47,637 nucleotides of DNA. Origin: Actinomadura bangladeshensis (GTDB lineage Bacteria > Actinomycetota > Actinomycetes > Streptosporangiales > Streptosporangiaceae). The notes under the pieces are model-generated. The model was not told the DNA's origin and did not search any database. It saw nothing but the letters and a program-made list of their open reading frames with translations. The stretch covers positions 1 to 47,637 of the forward strand of contig NZ_SMJW01000023.1 in assembly GCF_004348335.1 (NCBI RefSeq), in the 5' to 3' direction. Numbering within the stretch: position 1 is the stretch's first letter; the number at the start of each line of letters is the position of its first letter. Positions 1 to 8,339 of the stretch are shown one piece after another. The translations under genes and the position numbers were made by a program.

Positions 1-57
1 GGCCCGACGACTGACCCTCCCGCCCCTCGGCCCGGCCGCGGAACGGGGGGCCGCACG

Positions 58-1341
58 GTGACGGCGGCGGCGGCGCTCGCCATCTTCGTCATCGCGTTCT
101 TCTTCATCGCCACGGAGAAGGCCGACAAGGTCAAGGTCGTGCTGATCGCGGCCGGGGCCATGACGGTGCTGGGGCTCACTCCCGGCGCCGGGGTCTTCTT
201 CTCCGAGCACGACGGGATCGACTGGAACGTCATCTTCCTGCTGCTCGGCATGATGATCATCGTCGGGATCATCAAGGGCACCGGACTGTTCGACTACCTG
301 GCGATCTGGGCGGCCAAACGGTCCAAGGGCCGGCCGTACCGGCTGCTGGTGATGCTCATGGTCATCACCGCGGTCGCCTCCCCGTTCCTGGACAACGTCA
401 CCACGATCATGCTGGTGGCGCCGGTGACGGTGGTGGTCTGCAACCGGCTGCGGATCCCGGCGCACCCGTACCTCATCGCGGAGGTGCTGGCGTCCAACAT
501 CGGCGGCGCCTCGACCCTCATCGGGGACCCGCCGAACATCATCATCGCCAGCCGGGCGGGGCTGACGTTCAACGACTTCCTCGTCCACATGGCGCCGATC
601 GTGGTGGTCATCTTCATCGCGTTCGTGCTGCTGGCGCGGGTGATGTTCCGCAAGTCGTTCACCTACGACGAGCGGTACGTCGCCGAGGTGATGTCGCTGG
701 ACGAGCGCAAGGCGATCACCGACCCGAAGCTGCTCGTCCGCTGCCTGGTCGTGCTGGGCCTCGTCATCGTCGGGTTCATGCTGCACTCGGTGCTGCACGC
801 GGAACCGTCGATCGTGGCCCTCGTCGGCGCGGGCGTGATGCTGCTGGTGTCGCGGGTGGAGGTCTCCGAAGTCCTCGAAGAGGTCGAGTGGCCGGTGCTG
901 GTGTTCTTCGTCGGCCTGTTCGTCATGGTCGCCGGCCTCGGGCACACCGGCGTCATCGAGGCGATCGGGACCTGGGCGGCGGACGCCGTCGGCGACAACT
1001 ACTTCGCCGCCGCGACCAGCCTGCTGTTCGGGTCCGCGGTGCTCGGCGCGTTCTTCGACAACATCCCCTACGCGGCGACGATGGCGCCGATCGTGGAGGG
1101 GATGGCGGCGGGGGCGCCCGACCCGACGACCGCGGAGGCGCTGTGGTGGTCGTTCGCGCTCGGCGCCGACTTCGGCGGCAACGGCACGGCCGTCGCGGCG
1201 AGCGCCAACGTCGTCGCGATCGGCATCGCCGCCAGAACCGGCAACCCGATCAGTTTCTGGCAGTTCACCCGCTACGGGATCGTCGTCACCGTGCTGAGCA
1301 CGCTGATGGCGTGGGTGTACGTGGCGTTGCGCTACTTCTAG
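58..1341 (+). CDS. ArsB/NhaD-type (SLC13-like) ion transporter
   Basis: Polytopic inner-membrane transporter of the citrate-transporter/ArsB/NhaD superfamily, 427 residues, almost wholly hydrophobic with about eleven membrane segments. The two halves carry the paired signature loops of this fold: NIGGASTLIGDPPNIII in the first half and GADFGGNGTAVAASANV in the second. Family members extrude arsenite or exchange Na+/H+, or carry dicarboxylates; the substrate cannot be told here and no arsR or arsC lies next to it. The GTG start follows a run of G (positions 45-50) that can serve as ribosome binding site. It converges on lpdA with a hairpin between them. The last codons of another gene may lie just upstream (stop at 12-14), too short to call. 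Confidence 0.85.
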   Translation: MTAAAALAIFVIAFFFIATEKADKVKVVLIAAGAMTVLGLTPGAGVFFSEHDGIDWNVIFLLLGMMIIVGIIKGTGLFDYLAIWAAKRSKGRPYRLLVMLMVITAVASPFLDNVTTIMLVAPVTVVVCNRLRIPAHPYLIAEVLASNIGGASTLIGDPPNIIIASRAGLTFNDFLVHMAPIVVVIFIAFVLLARVMFRKSFTYDERYVAEVMSLDERKAITDPKLLVRCLVVLGLVIVGFMLHSVLHAEPSIVALVGAGVMLLVSRVEVSEVLEEVEWPVLVFFVGLFVMVAGLGHTGVIEAIGTWAADAVGDNYFAAATSLLFGSAVLGAFFDNIPYAATMAPIVEGMAAGAPDPTTAEALWWSFALGADFGGNGTAVAASANVVAIGIAARTGNPISFWQFTRYGIVVTVLSTLMAWVYVALRYF

Positions 1342-1352
1342 CGCGGTCCTCC

Positions 1353-1391
1353 GATGGCCGGGCGCGCCTCCGGTGGGCGTGCTCGGCCATC
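1353..1391. terminator. Bidirectional hairpin terminator between convergent genes
   Basis: Arms 1353-1368 and 1376-1391 pair over 16 bp (two G-U wobbles) with a 7-nt loop, exactly between the stop of the transporter and the stop of lpdA, whose TGA lies in the right arm. The right arm is part of an 18-bp direct duplication (copies about 1376-1393 and 1394-1411) of the lpdA 3' end. Confidence 0.7.
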
Positions 1392-2784
1392 AGTAGGCGT
1401 GCTCGGCCATCAGCCGCCGGGACGCCTCGGTGATGCTGCCCGACAGCGACGGGTACACCGCGAACGTCTGCGCCACCTGGTCGACGGTCAGGTGCTGCTG
1501 GACGGCGATCGACACGCCGAGGATCAGCTCGCTCGCCCGCGGTGCCACGATGACGCCGCCGAGCACGATCCCCGTGGACGGACGGCAGAACAGCTTCACG
1601 AAACCGTCCTCGAAGCCCTGCATCTTGGCACGCGCGTTGGTGAACAGCGGCAGCATGACCGTCCGGGCGTTGACGTCCCCGGAGTCGACCATCTGCTGCG
1701 TCACGCCCACCGACGAGACCTCGGGGTCGGTGAAGATGTTGGACGCGACCCAGCCGAGCTTGAGCGGCTGCACGGCCTCGCCCAGCGCGTGCCACATCGC
1801 GATGCGGCCCTGCATGCCCGCGACGGACGCGAGCATGAGCACGCCCGTGCAGTCGCCGGACGCGTAGATGTGCGGGACGGACGTCCGCGACACCTTGTCG
1901 ACCTCGACGAACCCGCGCGCGTCGCACCGGACGCCGATCTCCTCCAGGCCGATGCCCGTGGTGTTCGGCACCATCCCGACCGTCATCAGGCAGTGCGAGC
2001 CCTCGATCTTCTTGCCGTCCTCCAGCGTGACGATCACACCGTCGCCGGACCGCTCGACACCCGCGGCCCGCGACCGCGACATGACGTTCATCCCGCGGCG
2101 CAGGAACACCTCCTGCAGGACGGCGGCGGCGTCGGCGTCCTCGGTCGGGAGTATCCGGTCGCGCGAGGACACCAGCGTCACGTTGGACCCGAGCGACAGG
2201 TACGCCCCCGCCAGCTCCGCGCCCGTCACACCGGACCCGACGACGATCAGGTCCTCCGGCAGCTCCGGCAGGTCGTAGAGCTGGCGCCAGTTCAGGATGC
2301 GCTCGCCGTCGGGCTCCGCGCCCGGCAGCACGCGCGGCGTCGCGCCCGTCGCGATGAGCACGATGTCGGCCCGGATGTGCCGGTCGCCGACCGCGACGAC
2401 GTGCGGCTCCACCAGCCGCGCCGCACCGCGGACGATCTTGACCTCCTCGTAGGCGAGCCGTTCGGCGACGTCGAACGACTGGGCCCGCGCGAGGTCCTTC
2501 ACGCGCTTGTTGACCTCGGCCATGTCGGCCTCCAGGGCGCCGACGATCCCGTCCGGGCCGCCGTTGAAGCGCAGCCCGAGGCCCGTCGACTCCGACATGA
2601 CCGCCATCCGGGTCGAGGTGGCGATGAGCGTCTTGGAGGGCACGCAGTCGGTGAGCACGCAGGCGCCGCCGGGACCGTCCCGTTCGATGACGGTCACGTC
2701 CGCGCCGAGCTGGGCCGCGACGAGCGCGGCCTCGTAACCGCCCGGTCCTCCTCCGATGATCACGATGCGGGTCACATCTTCCAT
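1390..2784 (-). CDS. lpdA: NAD(P)H-quinone dehydrogenase / LpdA-type flavoprotein disulfide reductase
   Basis: FAD-dependent pyridine nucleotide-disulfide oxidoreductase, 464 residues, the usual length. An N-terminal FAD-binding GGGPGGYEAA begins at about residue 10. The redox pair sits in GGACVLTDCVPSK with both cysteines present, a second dinucleotide fold is at VGSGVTGAELAGAY, and the second FAD motif is IYASGDCTG. The M. tuberculosis homologue (Rv3303c) is a quinone reductase that, as I recall, lacks one cysteine of this pair; here CxxxxC is intact, so true disulfide chemistry remains possible. There is no lipoamide-dehydrogenase HP dyad context and no E2/E3 neighbours, so a dihydrolipoamide role is less likely. 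GGAAGG lies 7 nt before the ATG. The gene diverges from the GGCT-like gene as in M. tuberculosis. Its last codons are duplicated to form part of the terminator. Confidence 0.87.
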   Translation of the reverse strand: MEDVTRIVIIGGGPGGYEAALVAAQLGADVTVIERDGPGGACVLTDCVPSKTLIATSTRMAVMSESTGLGLRFNGGPDGIVGALEADMAEVNKRVKDLARAQSFDVAERLAYEEVKIVRGAARLVEPHVVAVGDRHIRADIVLIATGATPRVLPGAEPDGERILNWRQLYDLPELPEDLIVVGSGVTGAELAGAYLSLGSNVTLVSSRDRILPTEDADAAAVLQEVFLRRGMNVMSRSRAAGVERSGDGVIVTLEDGKKIEGSHCLMTVGMVPNTTGIGLEEIGVRCDARGFVEVDKVSRTSVPHIYASGDCTGVLMLASVAGMQGRIAMWHALGEAVQPLKLGWVASNIFTDPEVSSVGVTQQMVDSGDVNARTVMLPLFTNARAKMQGFEDGFVKLFCRPSTGIVLGGVIVAPRASELILGVSIAVQQHLTVDQVAQTFAVYPSLSGSITEASRRLMAEHAY

Positions 2785-2836
2785 CCTTCCCTATGCCAGG
2801 CAGTGAAAAGTCCCGTTCTGCGCCGTTGAAACGCAC

Positions 2837-3016
2837 GTGGGGGACGACCCCCACACCCCCGAACAGAACGTGGCGCGTCACCCGTGGGGGACGACCCCCA
2901 CACCCCCGAACAGAACGTGGCGCGTCACCCGTGGGGGACGACCCCCACACCCCCGAACAGAACGTGGCGCGTCACCCGTGGGGGACGACCCCCACACCCC
3001 CGATCAGAACGTGGCG
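2837..3016. repeat. Four tandem 47-bp units, each with a 7-bp hairpin
   Basis: Units begin at 2837, 2884, 2931 and 2978. The first three are identical as read. The fourth has an A-to-T change in its GAACAG part and loses its end, where the -10 box of the next gene appears. Each unit starts with GTGGGGG-ACGA-CCCCCAC, a perfect 7-bp stem with a 4-nt loop, followed by ACCCCCGAACAGAACGTGG. Because 47 is not a multiple of three, the array shifts reading frame at every unit, so it is not a coding repeat. It fills most of the divergent region between lpdA and the GGCT-like gene. Related hairpins occur at 5434-5453 and 34057-34078. Confidence 0.9.
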
Positions 3017-3022
3017 TAGCCT
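3017..3022 (+). promoter_or_regulatory. -10 box of a leaderless promoter
   Basis: TAGCCT ends 8 nt before the GTG at 3031, the spacing of a leaderless actinobacterial transcript. No Shine-Dalgarno sequence precedes that GTG. The box sits where the fourth copy of the 47-bp repeat diverges from its siblings. Confidence 0.5.
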
Positions 3023-3030
3023 TGGCCAAC

Positions 3031-3483
3031 GTGGCACTGTACGCGGCGTACGCCTCCAACATGGATCCCGAGCAGATGGCGAGCCGGGCTCCGCATTCCC
3101 CGATGCGCGGCACCGGCTGGCTGGCCGGCTGGCGGCTGACCTTCGGCGGGCAGGACAAGAGCTGGGACGGTGCCCTCGCGACCGTCGTCGAGGACCGCTC
3201 CGAGCAGGTCTTCGTCGTCATGTACGACGTGCCCGCCTGGGACGAGAAGGAACTCGACGCCTGGGAGGGCGCCGCGCTCGACGTCTACCGCAAGATCCGG
3301 GTCCGGGTCGAGACGCTCGACGGCGACGTCCTGTGCTGGATGTACGTGCTGGACGACTACGAGGGCGGGCTGCCGTCCGCGCGCTACCTCGGGATCCTCG
3401 CCGACGCGGCCGAGAAGGCCGGCGCCCCCGACGACTACGTCAAGGACCTGCGGACGCGTCCCTGCAAGTCGCTGGGCGACTGA
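3031..3483 (+). CDS. GGCT-like (gamma-glutamylcyclotransferase fold) protein, Rv3304-type
   Basis: 150-residue cytosolic protein. The N-terminus LYAAYASNMDPEQM has the Y-(G/A)-x-x-SN loop of the gamma-glutamylcyclotransferase/BtrG fold, and the protein closely resembles M. tuberculosis Rv3304 from memory (RAPHSPMRGTGWLAGW, LTFGG, ALATVVED, RYLGILADAAE, DLRTRP). The family cleaves gamma-glutamyl groups as 5-oxoproline, but the substrate of this branch is unknown to me. The GTG start at 3031 is preferred over an in-frame extension reaching back into the 47-bp repeats, because the fold begins right after it and a -10 box lies just upstream. Its place between lpdA and purine nucleoside phosphorylase is conserved in mycobacteria. 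Confidence 0.8.
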   Translation: MALYAAYASNMDPEQMASRAPHSPMRGTGWLAGWRLTFGGQDKSWDGALATVVEDRSEQVFVVMYDVPAWDEKELDAWEGAALDVYRKIRVRVETLDGDVLCWMYVLDDYEGGLPSARYLGILADAAEKAGAPDDYVKDLRTRPCKSLGD

Positions 3484-3506
3484 TCGAGCCACGAGGGGCC
3501 CGGCTG

Positions 3507-3512
3507 TAGTGT
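3507..3512 (+). promoter_or_regulatory. -10 box of a leaderless promoter for PNP
   Basis: TAGTGT ends 7 nt before the GTG at 3520 and no Shine-Dalgarno sequence is present, so the PNP-mutase unit is probably transcribed as a leaderless mRNA from here. Confidence 0.5.
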
Positions 3513-3519
3513 CGGCCTT

Positions 3520-4320
3520 GTGAGCAACGAGGCTTTTGCACTGGCACGGGCGGCCGCGGACGCGCTGCGCGACCGCACGTCCATCGAGTCCTTCGACGTC
3601 GCCCTCGTGATGGGCTCCGGCTGGGTGCCGGCGGCCGACAAGCTGGGCGAGCCCGTCACCGAGCTGACGGTCACCGAACTGCCCGGCTTCGCGCCCCCGG
3701 CCGTGGAGGGGCACGCCGGGACGGTCCGGGTCGTCGAGATCGGCGGGCGCCATGCGCTGGTGTTCCTCGGCCGGACGCACCTGTACGAGGGGCACGGCGT
3801 CGACGCGGTGGTGCATCCCGTCCGGACGGCGCTGGCCGCCGGGGTGACGACGGCGGTGCTGACGAACGCGGCGGGCGGGCTGCGGCCCGAGCACCAGAGC
3901 GTCGGCGACCCGGTGCTGATCGCCGACCACCTGAACCTGTCGGGTGCGAACCCGCTCACCGGCCCGACGTTCCTGGACCTGACCGAGGCGTACTCGGGAC
4001 GGCTGCGCGCCCTCGCCAAGGAGATCGACCCGACCTTGCAGGAGGGCGTCTACGCGGCGTTCCGCGGGCCGACCTACGAGACGCCCGCCGAGATCCGGAT
4101 GCTGCGCACGCTGGGCGCCGACATGATCGGCATGTCGACCGTCCTGGAGACCGTCGAGGCGCGGCGCGGCGGCGCGGACGTCCTCGGGATCTCCCTGGTC
4201 ACCAACATAGCGGCCGGGCTGTCGGACGAGCCACTCGACCACGAGGAGGTCCTCGCCGCGGGACGCGCGTCCGCCGGCCGCATGGGCACCCTGCTCGCCA
4301 CCGTCCTGGCGAAGCTGTGA
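3520..4320 (+). CDS. punA: Purine-nucleoside phosphorylase (trimeric class)
   Basis: Cytosolic salvage enzyme splitting purine (deoxy)nucleosides with phosphate into base and (deoxy)ribose 1-phosphate. It is 266 residues, typical of the trimeric high-molecular-mass-substrate class. Visible sites are the phosphate loop GSG (32-34), RTHLYEGH (85-92), TNAAGG (115-120), [12 protein letters not shown] (183-194) with the purine-site Glu187, GMSTVLE (204-210) and TNIAAG (228-233). M. tuberculosis calls the orthologue deoD (Rv3307). The stop overlaps the start of the phosphosugar mutase by 4 nt (GTGA), so the two are translationally coupled; the sugar 1-phosphate product is a plausible substrate for that mutase. 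Confidence 0.95.
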   Translation: MSNEAFALARAAADALRDRTSIESFDVALVMGSGWVPAADKLGEPVTELTVTELPGFAPPAVEGHAGTVRVVEIGGRHALVFLGRTHLYEGHGVDAVVHPVRTALAAGVTTAVLTNAAGGLRPEHQSVGDPVLIADHLNLSGANPLTGPTFLDLTEAYSGRLRALAKEIDPTLQEGVYAAFRGPTYETPAEIRMLRTLGADMIGMSTVLETVEARRGGADVLGISLVTNIAAGLSDEPLDHEEVLAAGRASAGRMGTLLATVLAKL

Positions 4321-5990
4321 GCGACCTCCGCGCACGCGCCGAGGAATGGCTGGCCCAGGACCCGGACGCCGGCACCCGCGCCGAGCTCCGGGCGATCCTG
4401 GACGCCGCCGACGACGAGGCCCTGACCTCCCGGTTCGGCTCCCGCCTGGAGTTCGGGACGGCCGGTCTGCGCGGCGAACTCGGCGCCGGCCCGAACCGCA
4501 TGAACCGGGTGACGGTCATGCGCGCCGCCGCCGGTCTGGCCGCCTGCCTGCCCCCCGGCGGCCGGGTGATCATCGGTTTCGACGCCCGGCACGGCTCGCG
4601 CCGGTTCGCCGCCGACACGGCGGCCGTGCTGAGCGGGGCGGGCCTGCGTCCCGAGGTGTTCGCCGACCCCGTCCCGACGCCCGTCCTGGCCCATTTCACC
4701 CGGGCGTTCGACGACATCGTCGCCGGCGTCATGGTGACGGCCAGCCACAACCCGCCGCGCGACAACGGCTACAAGGTGTACTGGTCGGACGGGGCGCAGA
4801 TCGTCCCGCCGCAGGACAGCGAGATCTCGGCGGCGATCGACGCCGTCGGCCGCGTGGACGAGCTGCCGCTCGGCTCCGGCTGGCCCGTCCACGACGACAC
4901 CGAGCTGTACCTGGACGCGGTGTCGTCGCTGCGCCTCGGCGGCGACCGCGACATCTCGATCGTCTACACGCCGATGCACGGCGTCGGCCGCGACGTCCTG
5001 CTGGCGGCGTTCGGCCGCGCCGGGTTCCCGGCGCCGGTCGTCGTCCCCGAGCAGGCCGACCCGGACCCCGACTTCCCGACCGTCGCCTTCCCGAACCCGG
5101 AGGAGCCGGGCGCGCTGGACCTGGCGCTCGCCCTCGCCGAAGCCCGCGGCGCCGACCTCGTGATCGCCAACGACCCGGACGCGGACCGCTGCGCCGTCGC
5201 CGTCCCGTCCCCGTCCGGCTGGCGGACGCTGACCGGGGACGAGGTCGGCGGGCTGCTCGCCGAGCACGTCCTGCGGCACACCGCAGGCGACGACCGCCTC
5301 GCCGTCACCACGATCGTGTCGTCGTCCCTGCTCCGCGCGATCGCCGCCGCGCACCGGGTCCGGTTCGCCGAGTCGCTCACCGGCTTCAAATGGATCATGA
5401 AGGCGGGCGGGCCGCTCGGCCGTACCGGGGGGCGTGGGGGGTCGTCCCCCCACCGAGCGCCCGACCGGCTGGTGTTCGGCTATGAGGAGGCGCTCGGGTA
5501 CAGCGTCGGCGACGACCGCGGCGTCCTCGTCAACGACAAGGACGGCATCGGCGCCGCCCTCGCCGTCGCGGCCCTCGCCGCCGATGCGAAGCGCGACGGC
5601 CGCACGCTGCTCGACCTCCTGGACGCGCAGGCCCGCAAGTACGGCCTGCACGCCACGTCGCAGCTCTCGATCCGGGTGGACGACCTGTCCCTGATCACCG
5701 CCGCCATGGCCCGCCTGCGCGCCGCTCCCCCGCAGGACCTGGCCGGGCGCACCGTCGAGTCGTTCGACGACCTGTCCACGCCGTCCGGTGACCTTCCGCC
5801 CACCGACGGCCTGCGGTTCCGCCTGGCCGGGGGCTCGCGTGTGGTCATCCGCCCCTCGGGCACGGAACCGAAGCTCAAGTGCTACCTAGAGGTGGTCCTC
5901 CCCGTCGAAGACGACGTCAGCGTGGTCCGCGCGCGCGCCGCCGCCGAGTTGGACGCGCTCCGCGCGGACCTCTCCACGATCCTCCGCTGA
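4317..5990 (+). CDS. Alpha-D-phosphohexomutase family phospho-sugar mutase (PmmB-type)
   Basis: 557-residue alpha-phosphohexomutase. The catalytic phosphoserine loop is TASHNPP (Ser143), the Mg site DPDADR (286-291), the sugar-specificity loop GYEEALGY (388-395) and the phosphate-binding loop RPSGTEPK (512-519). The family interconverts sugar 1- and 6- (or 5-) phosphates. Coupling to PNP suggests phosphopentomutase-like use, while the M. tuberculosis orthologue is labelled PmmB. Between IMKAGG and [13 protein letters not shown], where relatives have only a few residues, residues ~365-382 (Gly/Arg/Ser-rich, [10 protein letters not shown]) are encoded by a hairpin DNA element related to the upstream 47-bp repeats. 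The reading frame is kept. The insert sits just before the specificity loop, so it should be a surface loop if the enzyme is active. Confidence 0.9.
   Translation: MSDLRARAEEWLAQDPDAGTRAELRAILDAADDEALTSRFGSRLEFGTAGLRGELGAGPNRMNRVTVMRAAAGLAACLPPGGRVIIGFDARHGSRRFAADTAAVLSGAGLRPEVFADPVPTPVLAHFTRAFDDIVAGVMVTASHNPPRDNGYKVYWSDGAQIVPPQDSEISAAIDAVGRVDELPLGSGWPVHDDTELYLDAVSSLRLGGDRDISIVYTPMHGVGRDVLLAAFGRAGFPAPVVVPEQADPDPDFPTVAFPNPEEPGALDLALALAEARGADLVIANDPDADRCAVAVPSPSGWRTLTGDEVGGLLAEHVLRHTAGDDRLAVTTIVSSSLLRAIAAAHRVRFAESLTGFKWIMKAGGPLGRTGGRGGSSPHRAPDRLVFGYEEALGYSVGDDRGVLVNDKDGIGAALAVAALAADAKRDGRTLLDLLDAQARKYGLHATSQLSIRVDDLSLITAAMARLRAAPPQDLAGRTVESFDDLSTPSGDLPPTDGLRFRLAGGSRVVIRPSGTEPKLKCYLEVVLPVEDDVSVVRARAAAELDALRADLSTILR
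5434..5453. repeat. Hairpin element inserted in-frame in the mutase gene
   Basis: GTGGGGGG-TCGT-CCCCCCAC, an 8-bp perfect stem with a 4-nt loop. Read on the minus strand it is GTGGGGGG-ACGA-CCCCCCAC followed by GCCCCCCGG, matching the 47-bp repeat unit (stem, ACGA loop, then ACCCCCG) in the opposite orientation. Confidence 0.75.
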
Positions 5991-6035
5991 TCAACTCGAC
6001 CCGGGGATGCCGCGGGTCCCGCTTCCTTCCAGGAG

Positions 6036-6521
6036 GTGCGGGAGCCGAAAGGGCGTCTGCGGCGTCCCAGGGGGGTGACGAACCAGAGCTCGCCGAAGAG
6101 GTCCAACGGACGTGTGATCGCATTGGCGCTGGTGGTCGTGACCATGACGGCGGTCGCCGTCCTCGCCGCGATCACTTCCGTCGTCCTCTTCACCTGGGAC
6201 CAGCCGCCCGGCAAGGCGACGGGACGGGTCCTCGGGGCGGCCGGGAATACCGCGAGCAAGGACTACCTGGTCATCGAGTTCACCACCGCCGACGGGCGAG
6301 TCATCCGTTTCCATGGCCTCCGTGATGAGTGGAGGAAGGCGGACGGCTCGCAAGTCCACATCCGCTACGACCCCCGGGATCCGCACGGGTCCGCCGAACA
6401 GGAGTTCGGGATCTGGCCGCTGCTCGTTACGACGCTCCTCACAGCGGCGACCGCCTCCGCGGCAGTGGTGGCGGCACGAGCCGTTGTCCGGCAGCGAAGG
6501 AGACCGGGCCCCGGCCGGTGA
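6036..6521 (+). CDS. Small membrane protein, DUF3592-like
   Basis: 161 residues. A basic N-terminal tail is followed by a membrane segment (about 26-50), an external domain of about 70 residues (YLVIEFTTADGRVIRFHG ... VHIRYDPRDPHG) and a second membrane segment near the C-terminus, then an Arg-rich tail. This TM-beta domain-TM layout, with phrases like V-x-FTTADGR and YDPxDP, is that of DUF3592-type proteins, whose function I do not know. The start is uncertain: GTG at 6036 overlaps AGGAGG, too close to use it, and an in-frame GTG at 6075 (before TNQSSPKRS) is an alternative. It converges with the PH-domain gene over a terminator hairpin. Confidence 0.65.
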   Translation: MREPKGRLRRPRGVTNQSSPKRSNGRVIALALVVVTMTAVAVLAAITSVVLFTWDQPPGKATGRVLGAAGNTASKDYLVIEFTTADGRVIRFHGLRDEWRKADGSQVHIRYDPRDPHGSAEQEFGIWPLLVTTLLTAATASAAVVAARAVVRQRRRPGPGR

Positions 6522-6540
6522 GGCGCGCGCTCAGCCGGCC
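6513..6540. terminator. Bidirectional hairpin terminator
   Basis: GGCCGG-TGAG and CTCA-G-CCGGCC pair over 10 bp with one bulged G and a 7-nt GC loop, spanning the only 9 nt between the two convergent genes and including both gene ends. Confidence 0.55.
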
Positions 6541-7175
6541 AAGGAGACGATCAGGGCGGCGACCAGACCGGCCAGTGGGACGGCGAGGGCGGCCACGGCC
6601 GGGATGGACCAGGTGACACTTCCCCTCGCGGGTTCGTCCGTCTTGGCCGCGGCCGCTTTGTCGGGGGCGCCCGACTTCGCCTTCGGGCGGTGGCGGTCGC
6701 GCATCTCGTTGAGCTGCTGGGCGGCGAAGCCCGTGGGCGTCCGCCCGCGCAGGTCGACGGCCGGGCCCTGGTTCTTGCGCGCCTGCTTCTGCGCCCGCGC
6801 CTCCGCCTTGGCCTGCGCGCGGGGCGACGTCTGGTGCACCCACGCGCGGGTCTCCAGGTCGGTCCCGTCCGGGCCCGCGAAGCGGACCGTCACCGCGTTC
6901 CTGCCCTCGATGCGCCGGATCGCCGCCCACGGGGCGCGGACGTCCCGGAGCGGGTTGCGGACGCTCAGCGCCTCCTCGTCCGCGATGATCGCGGGACGCA
7001 GCCCGACCGTGTAGGCGATCCCGCAGCCGAGCAGCAGCAGGAACGCGATGGTGAACGTCGTCAGCGAGTAGTCGGGGTCACCGGTGATGCCGACGAACAG
7101 GTCCACGAAGTTGAGCAGGGCGAACACGAGCCACGCGTAAGCGGCGACCTGCCCGCCGGTGGAGCGAATGGTCAT
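6531..7175 (-). CDS. PH-domain (bPH6-like) membrane protein
   Basis: 214 residues. Two membrane segments (about 10-30 and 38-60) precede a short PH-like domain (RPAIIADEEALSVRNPLRDVRAPWAAIRRIEG ... VTVRF, about 60-100) typical of actinobacterial bPH6 proteins. An Ala/Lys/Arg-rich linker that looks helical or disordered follows (115-180), then a last membrane segment at the C-terminus. Function unknown; such proteins are conserved envelope proteins. The start lies 8 nt downstream of the add stop, on the same strand, so it is probably cotranscribed with adenosine deaminase. Confidence 0.7.
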   Translation of the reverse strand: MTIRSTGGQVAAYAWLVFALLNFVDLFVGITGDPDYSLTTFTIAFLLLLGCGIAYTVGLRPAIIADEEALSVRNPLRDVRAPWAAIRRIEGRNAVTVRFAGPDGTDLETRAWVHQTSPRAQAKAEARAQKQARKNQGPAVDLRGRTPTGFAAQQLNEMRDRHRPKAKSGAPDKAAAAKTDEPARGSVTWSIPAVAALAVPLAGLVAALIVSLAG

Positions 7176-7182
7176 GGCTCGA

Positions 7183-8274
7183 TCATGCCAGCGGCCTGGC
7201 GCCGCTCCACTTGAGCTGCGCGAAGCCCGGTTTGATCACACCGTTGATCAGTTCGAGCCGCTCGTTGAACGGGACGAACGCCGACTTCATCGCGTTCACC
7301 GTGAACCACTGCAGGTCGTCCCATCCGTAGCCGAACGCCTCGGAGAGCTTCGCGAACTCCTGCGCCAGCGTCGTGCCGCTCATCAGCCGGTTGTCGGTGT
7401 TGACGGTGACGCGGAAGCTGAGGCGGCGCAGCAGCCCGATCGGGTGCTCGGCGATCGACTTCGCCGCGCCCGTCTGGATGTTGGACGTCGGGCACATCTC
7501 CAGCGGGATCCGCTTGTCCCGGACGTACCCGGCGAGCCGGCCGAGGCGCGCGTCGTCGCCGTCCACCTCGATGTCGTCGATGATCCGGACGCCGTGCCCG
7601 AGCCGGTCGGCACCGCACCACTGGATCGCCTGCCAGATCGACGGCAGCCCGAACCCCTCCCCGGCGTGGATGGTGAAGTGCGCGTTCTCCCGCTGCAGGT
7701 ACTCGAACGCGTCCAGGTGCCGGGTCGGCGGGTAGCCGGCCTCGGCGCCCGCGATGTCGAACCCGACGACGCCGAGGTCCCGGTACCGGACGGCCAGCTC
7801 CGCGATCTCCATGCTGCGCGCCTGGTGCCGCATCGCCGTGACCAGCGTCCCGACCCGGATGCCGAAGTCCCGGCGGCCCCGCGCGAACCCGTCGAGTACG
7901 GCCTCGACGACCTGCTCCAGCGTCAGCCCCATGCTGAGGTGCTGCTCCGGCGCGTACCGGACCTCCGCGTACACGACGCCGTCGTTCGCGAGGTCCTCCG
8001 CGCACTCGTAGGCGACGCGGGTGAGCGCCTCGACGGTCTGCATCACCCCGACGGTGTGCGAGAACGTCTCCAGGTACCGCTCCAGCGACCCCGAGTTGGA
8101 CGCCTCCTCGAACCACGTCCGCAGGCCGTCGGCGTCGGTGGTCGGCAGGTTTTCGTACCCGGTCTCCCGCGCCAGCTCCACGATGGTCGCGGGACGCACC
8201 CCGCCGTCCAGGTGGTCGTGCAGCAGCACCTTCGGCGCCCGGCGAATGTCCTCAAGAGTCGGCCGCTCGTTCAT
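7183..8274 (-). CDS. add: Adenosine deaminase
   Basis: Zn-dependent hydrolase converting (deoxy)adenosine to (deoxy)inosine, 363 residues. Metal ligands are in HDHLDGG (His19, His21); HAGEGFG carries the metal His and catalytic Glu, RLGHGVR the catalytic His, and [10 protein letters not shown] the metal Asp in the form usual for actinobacterial enzymes (TDN rather than TDD). Inosine would feed the PNP in this window. In M. tuberculosis add is followed on the same strand by deoA and cdd; here it keeps their orientation but is separated from them by about 19.6 kb. Confidence 0.93.
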   Translation of the reverse strand: MNERPTLEDIRRAPKVLLHDHLDGGVRPATIVELARETGYENLPTTDADGLRTWFEEASNSGSLERYLETFSHTVGVMQTVEALTRVAYECAEDLANDGVVYAEVRYAPEQHLSMGLTLEQVVEAVLDGFARGRRDFGIRVGTLVTAMRHQARSMEIAELAVRYRDLGVVGFDIAGAEAGYPPTRHLDAFEYLQRENAHFTIHAGEGFGLPSIWQAIQWCGADRLGHGVRIIDDIEVDGDDARLGRLAGYVRDKRIPLEMCPTSNIQTGAAKSIAEHPIGLLRRLSFRVTVNTDNRLMSGTTLAQEFAKLSEAFGYGWDDLQWFTVNAMKSAFVPFNERLELINGVIKPGFAQLKWSGARPLA

Positions 8275-8339
8275 CTTTCGAACCTACCCGGCCCCGCCGC
8301 CTCCCACGTCGTCAACTTCCGCCAATCGACGTGGGGCGA

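Noticed and set aside
1..14. 3' end of an upstream plus-strand gene (stop at 12-14)
   Set aside because: Only three codons are visible, not enough to support a gene.
1286..2950. Long open frames antisense to lpdA, with similar ones antisense to the kinase (25657-27732), the permease/ATPase genes and trpS/CBS (41696-43933)
   Set aside because: They mirror real genes in a very GC-rich genome, encode Arg/Gly/Pro-rich sequence without domains, and lack start signals.
2837..3016. CRISPR array
   Set aside because: Units are contiguous and identical with no unique spacers, and no cas genes are present.
2884..3030. N-terminal extension of the GGCT-like protein through the repeats
   Set aside because: The frame is open only by chance; the 47-bp period shifts frame, and the fold plus a -10 box point to GTG 3031.
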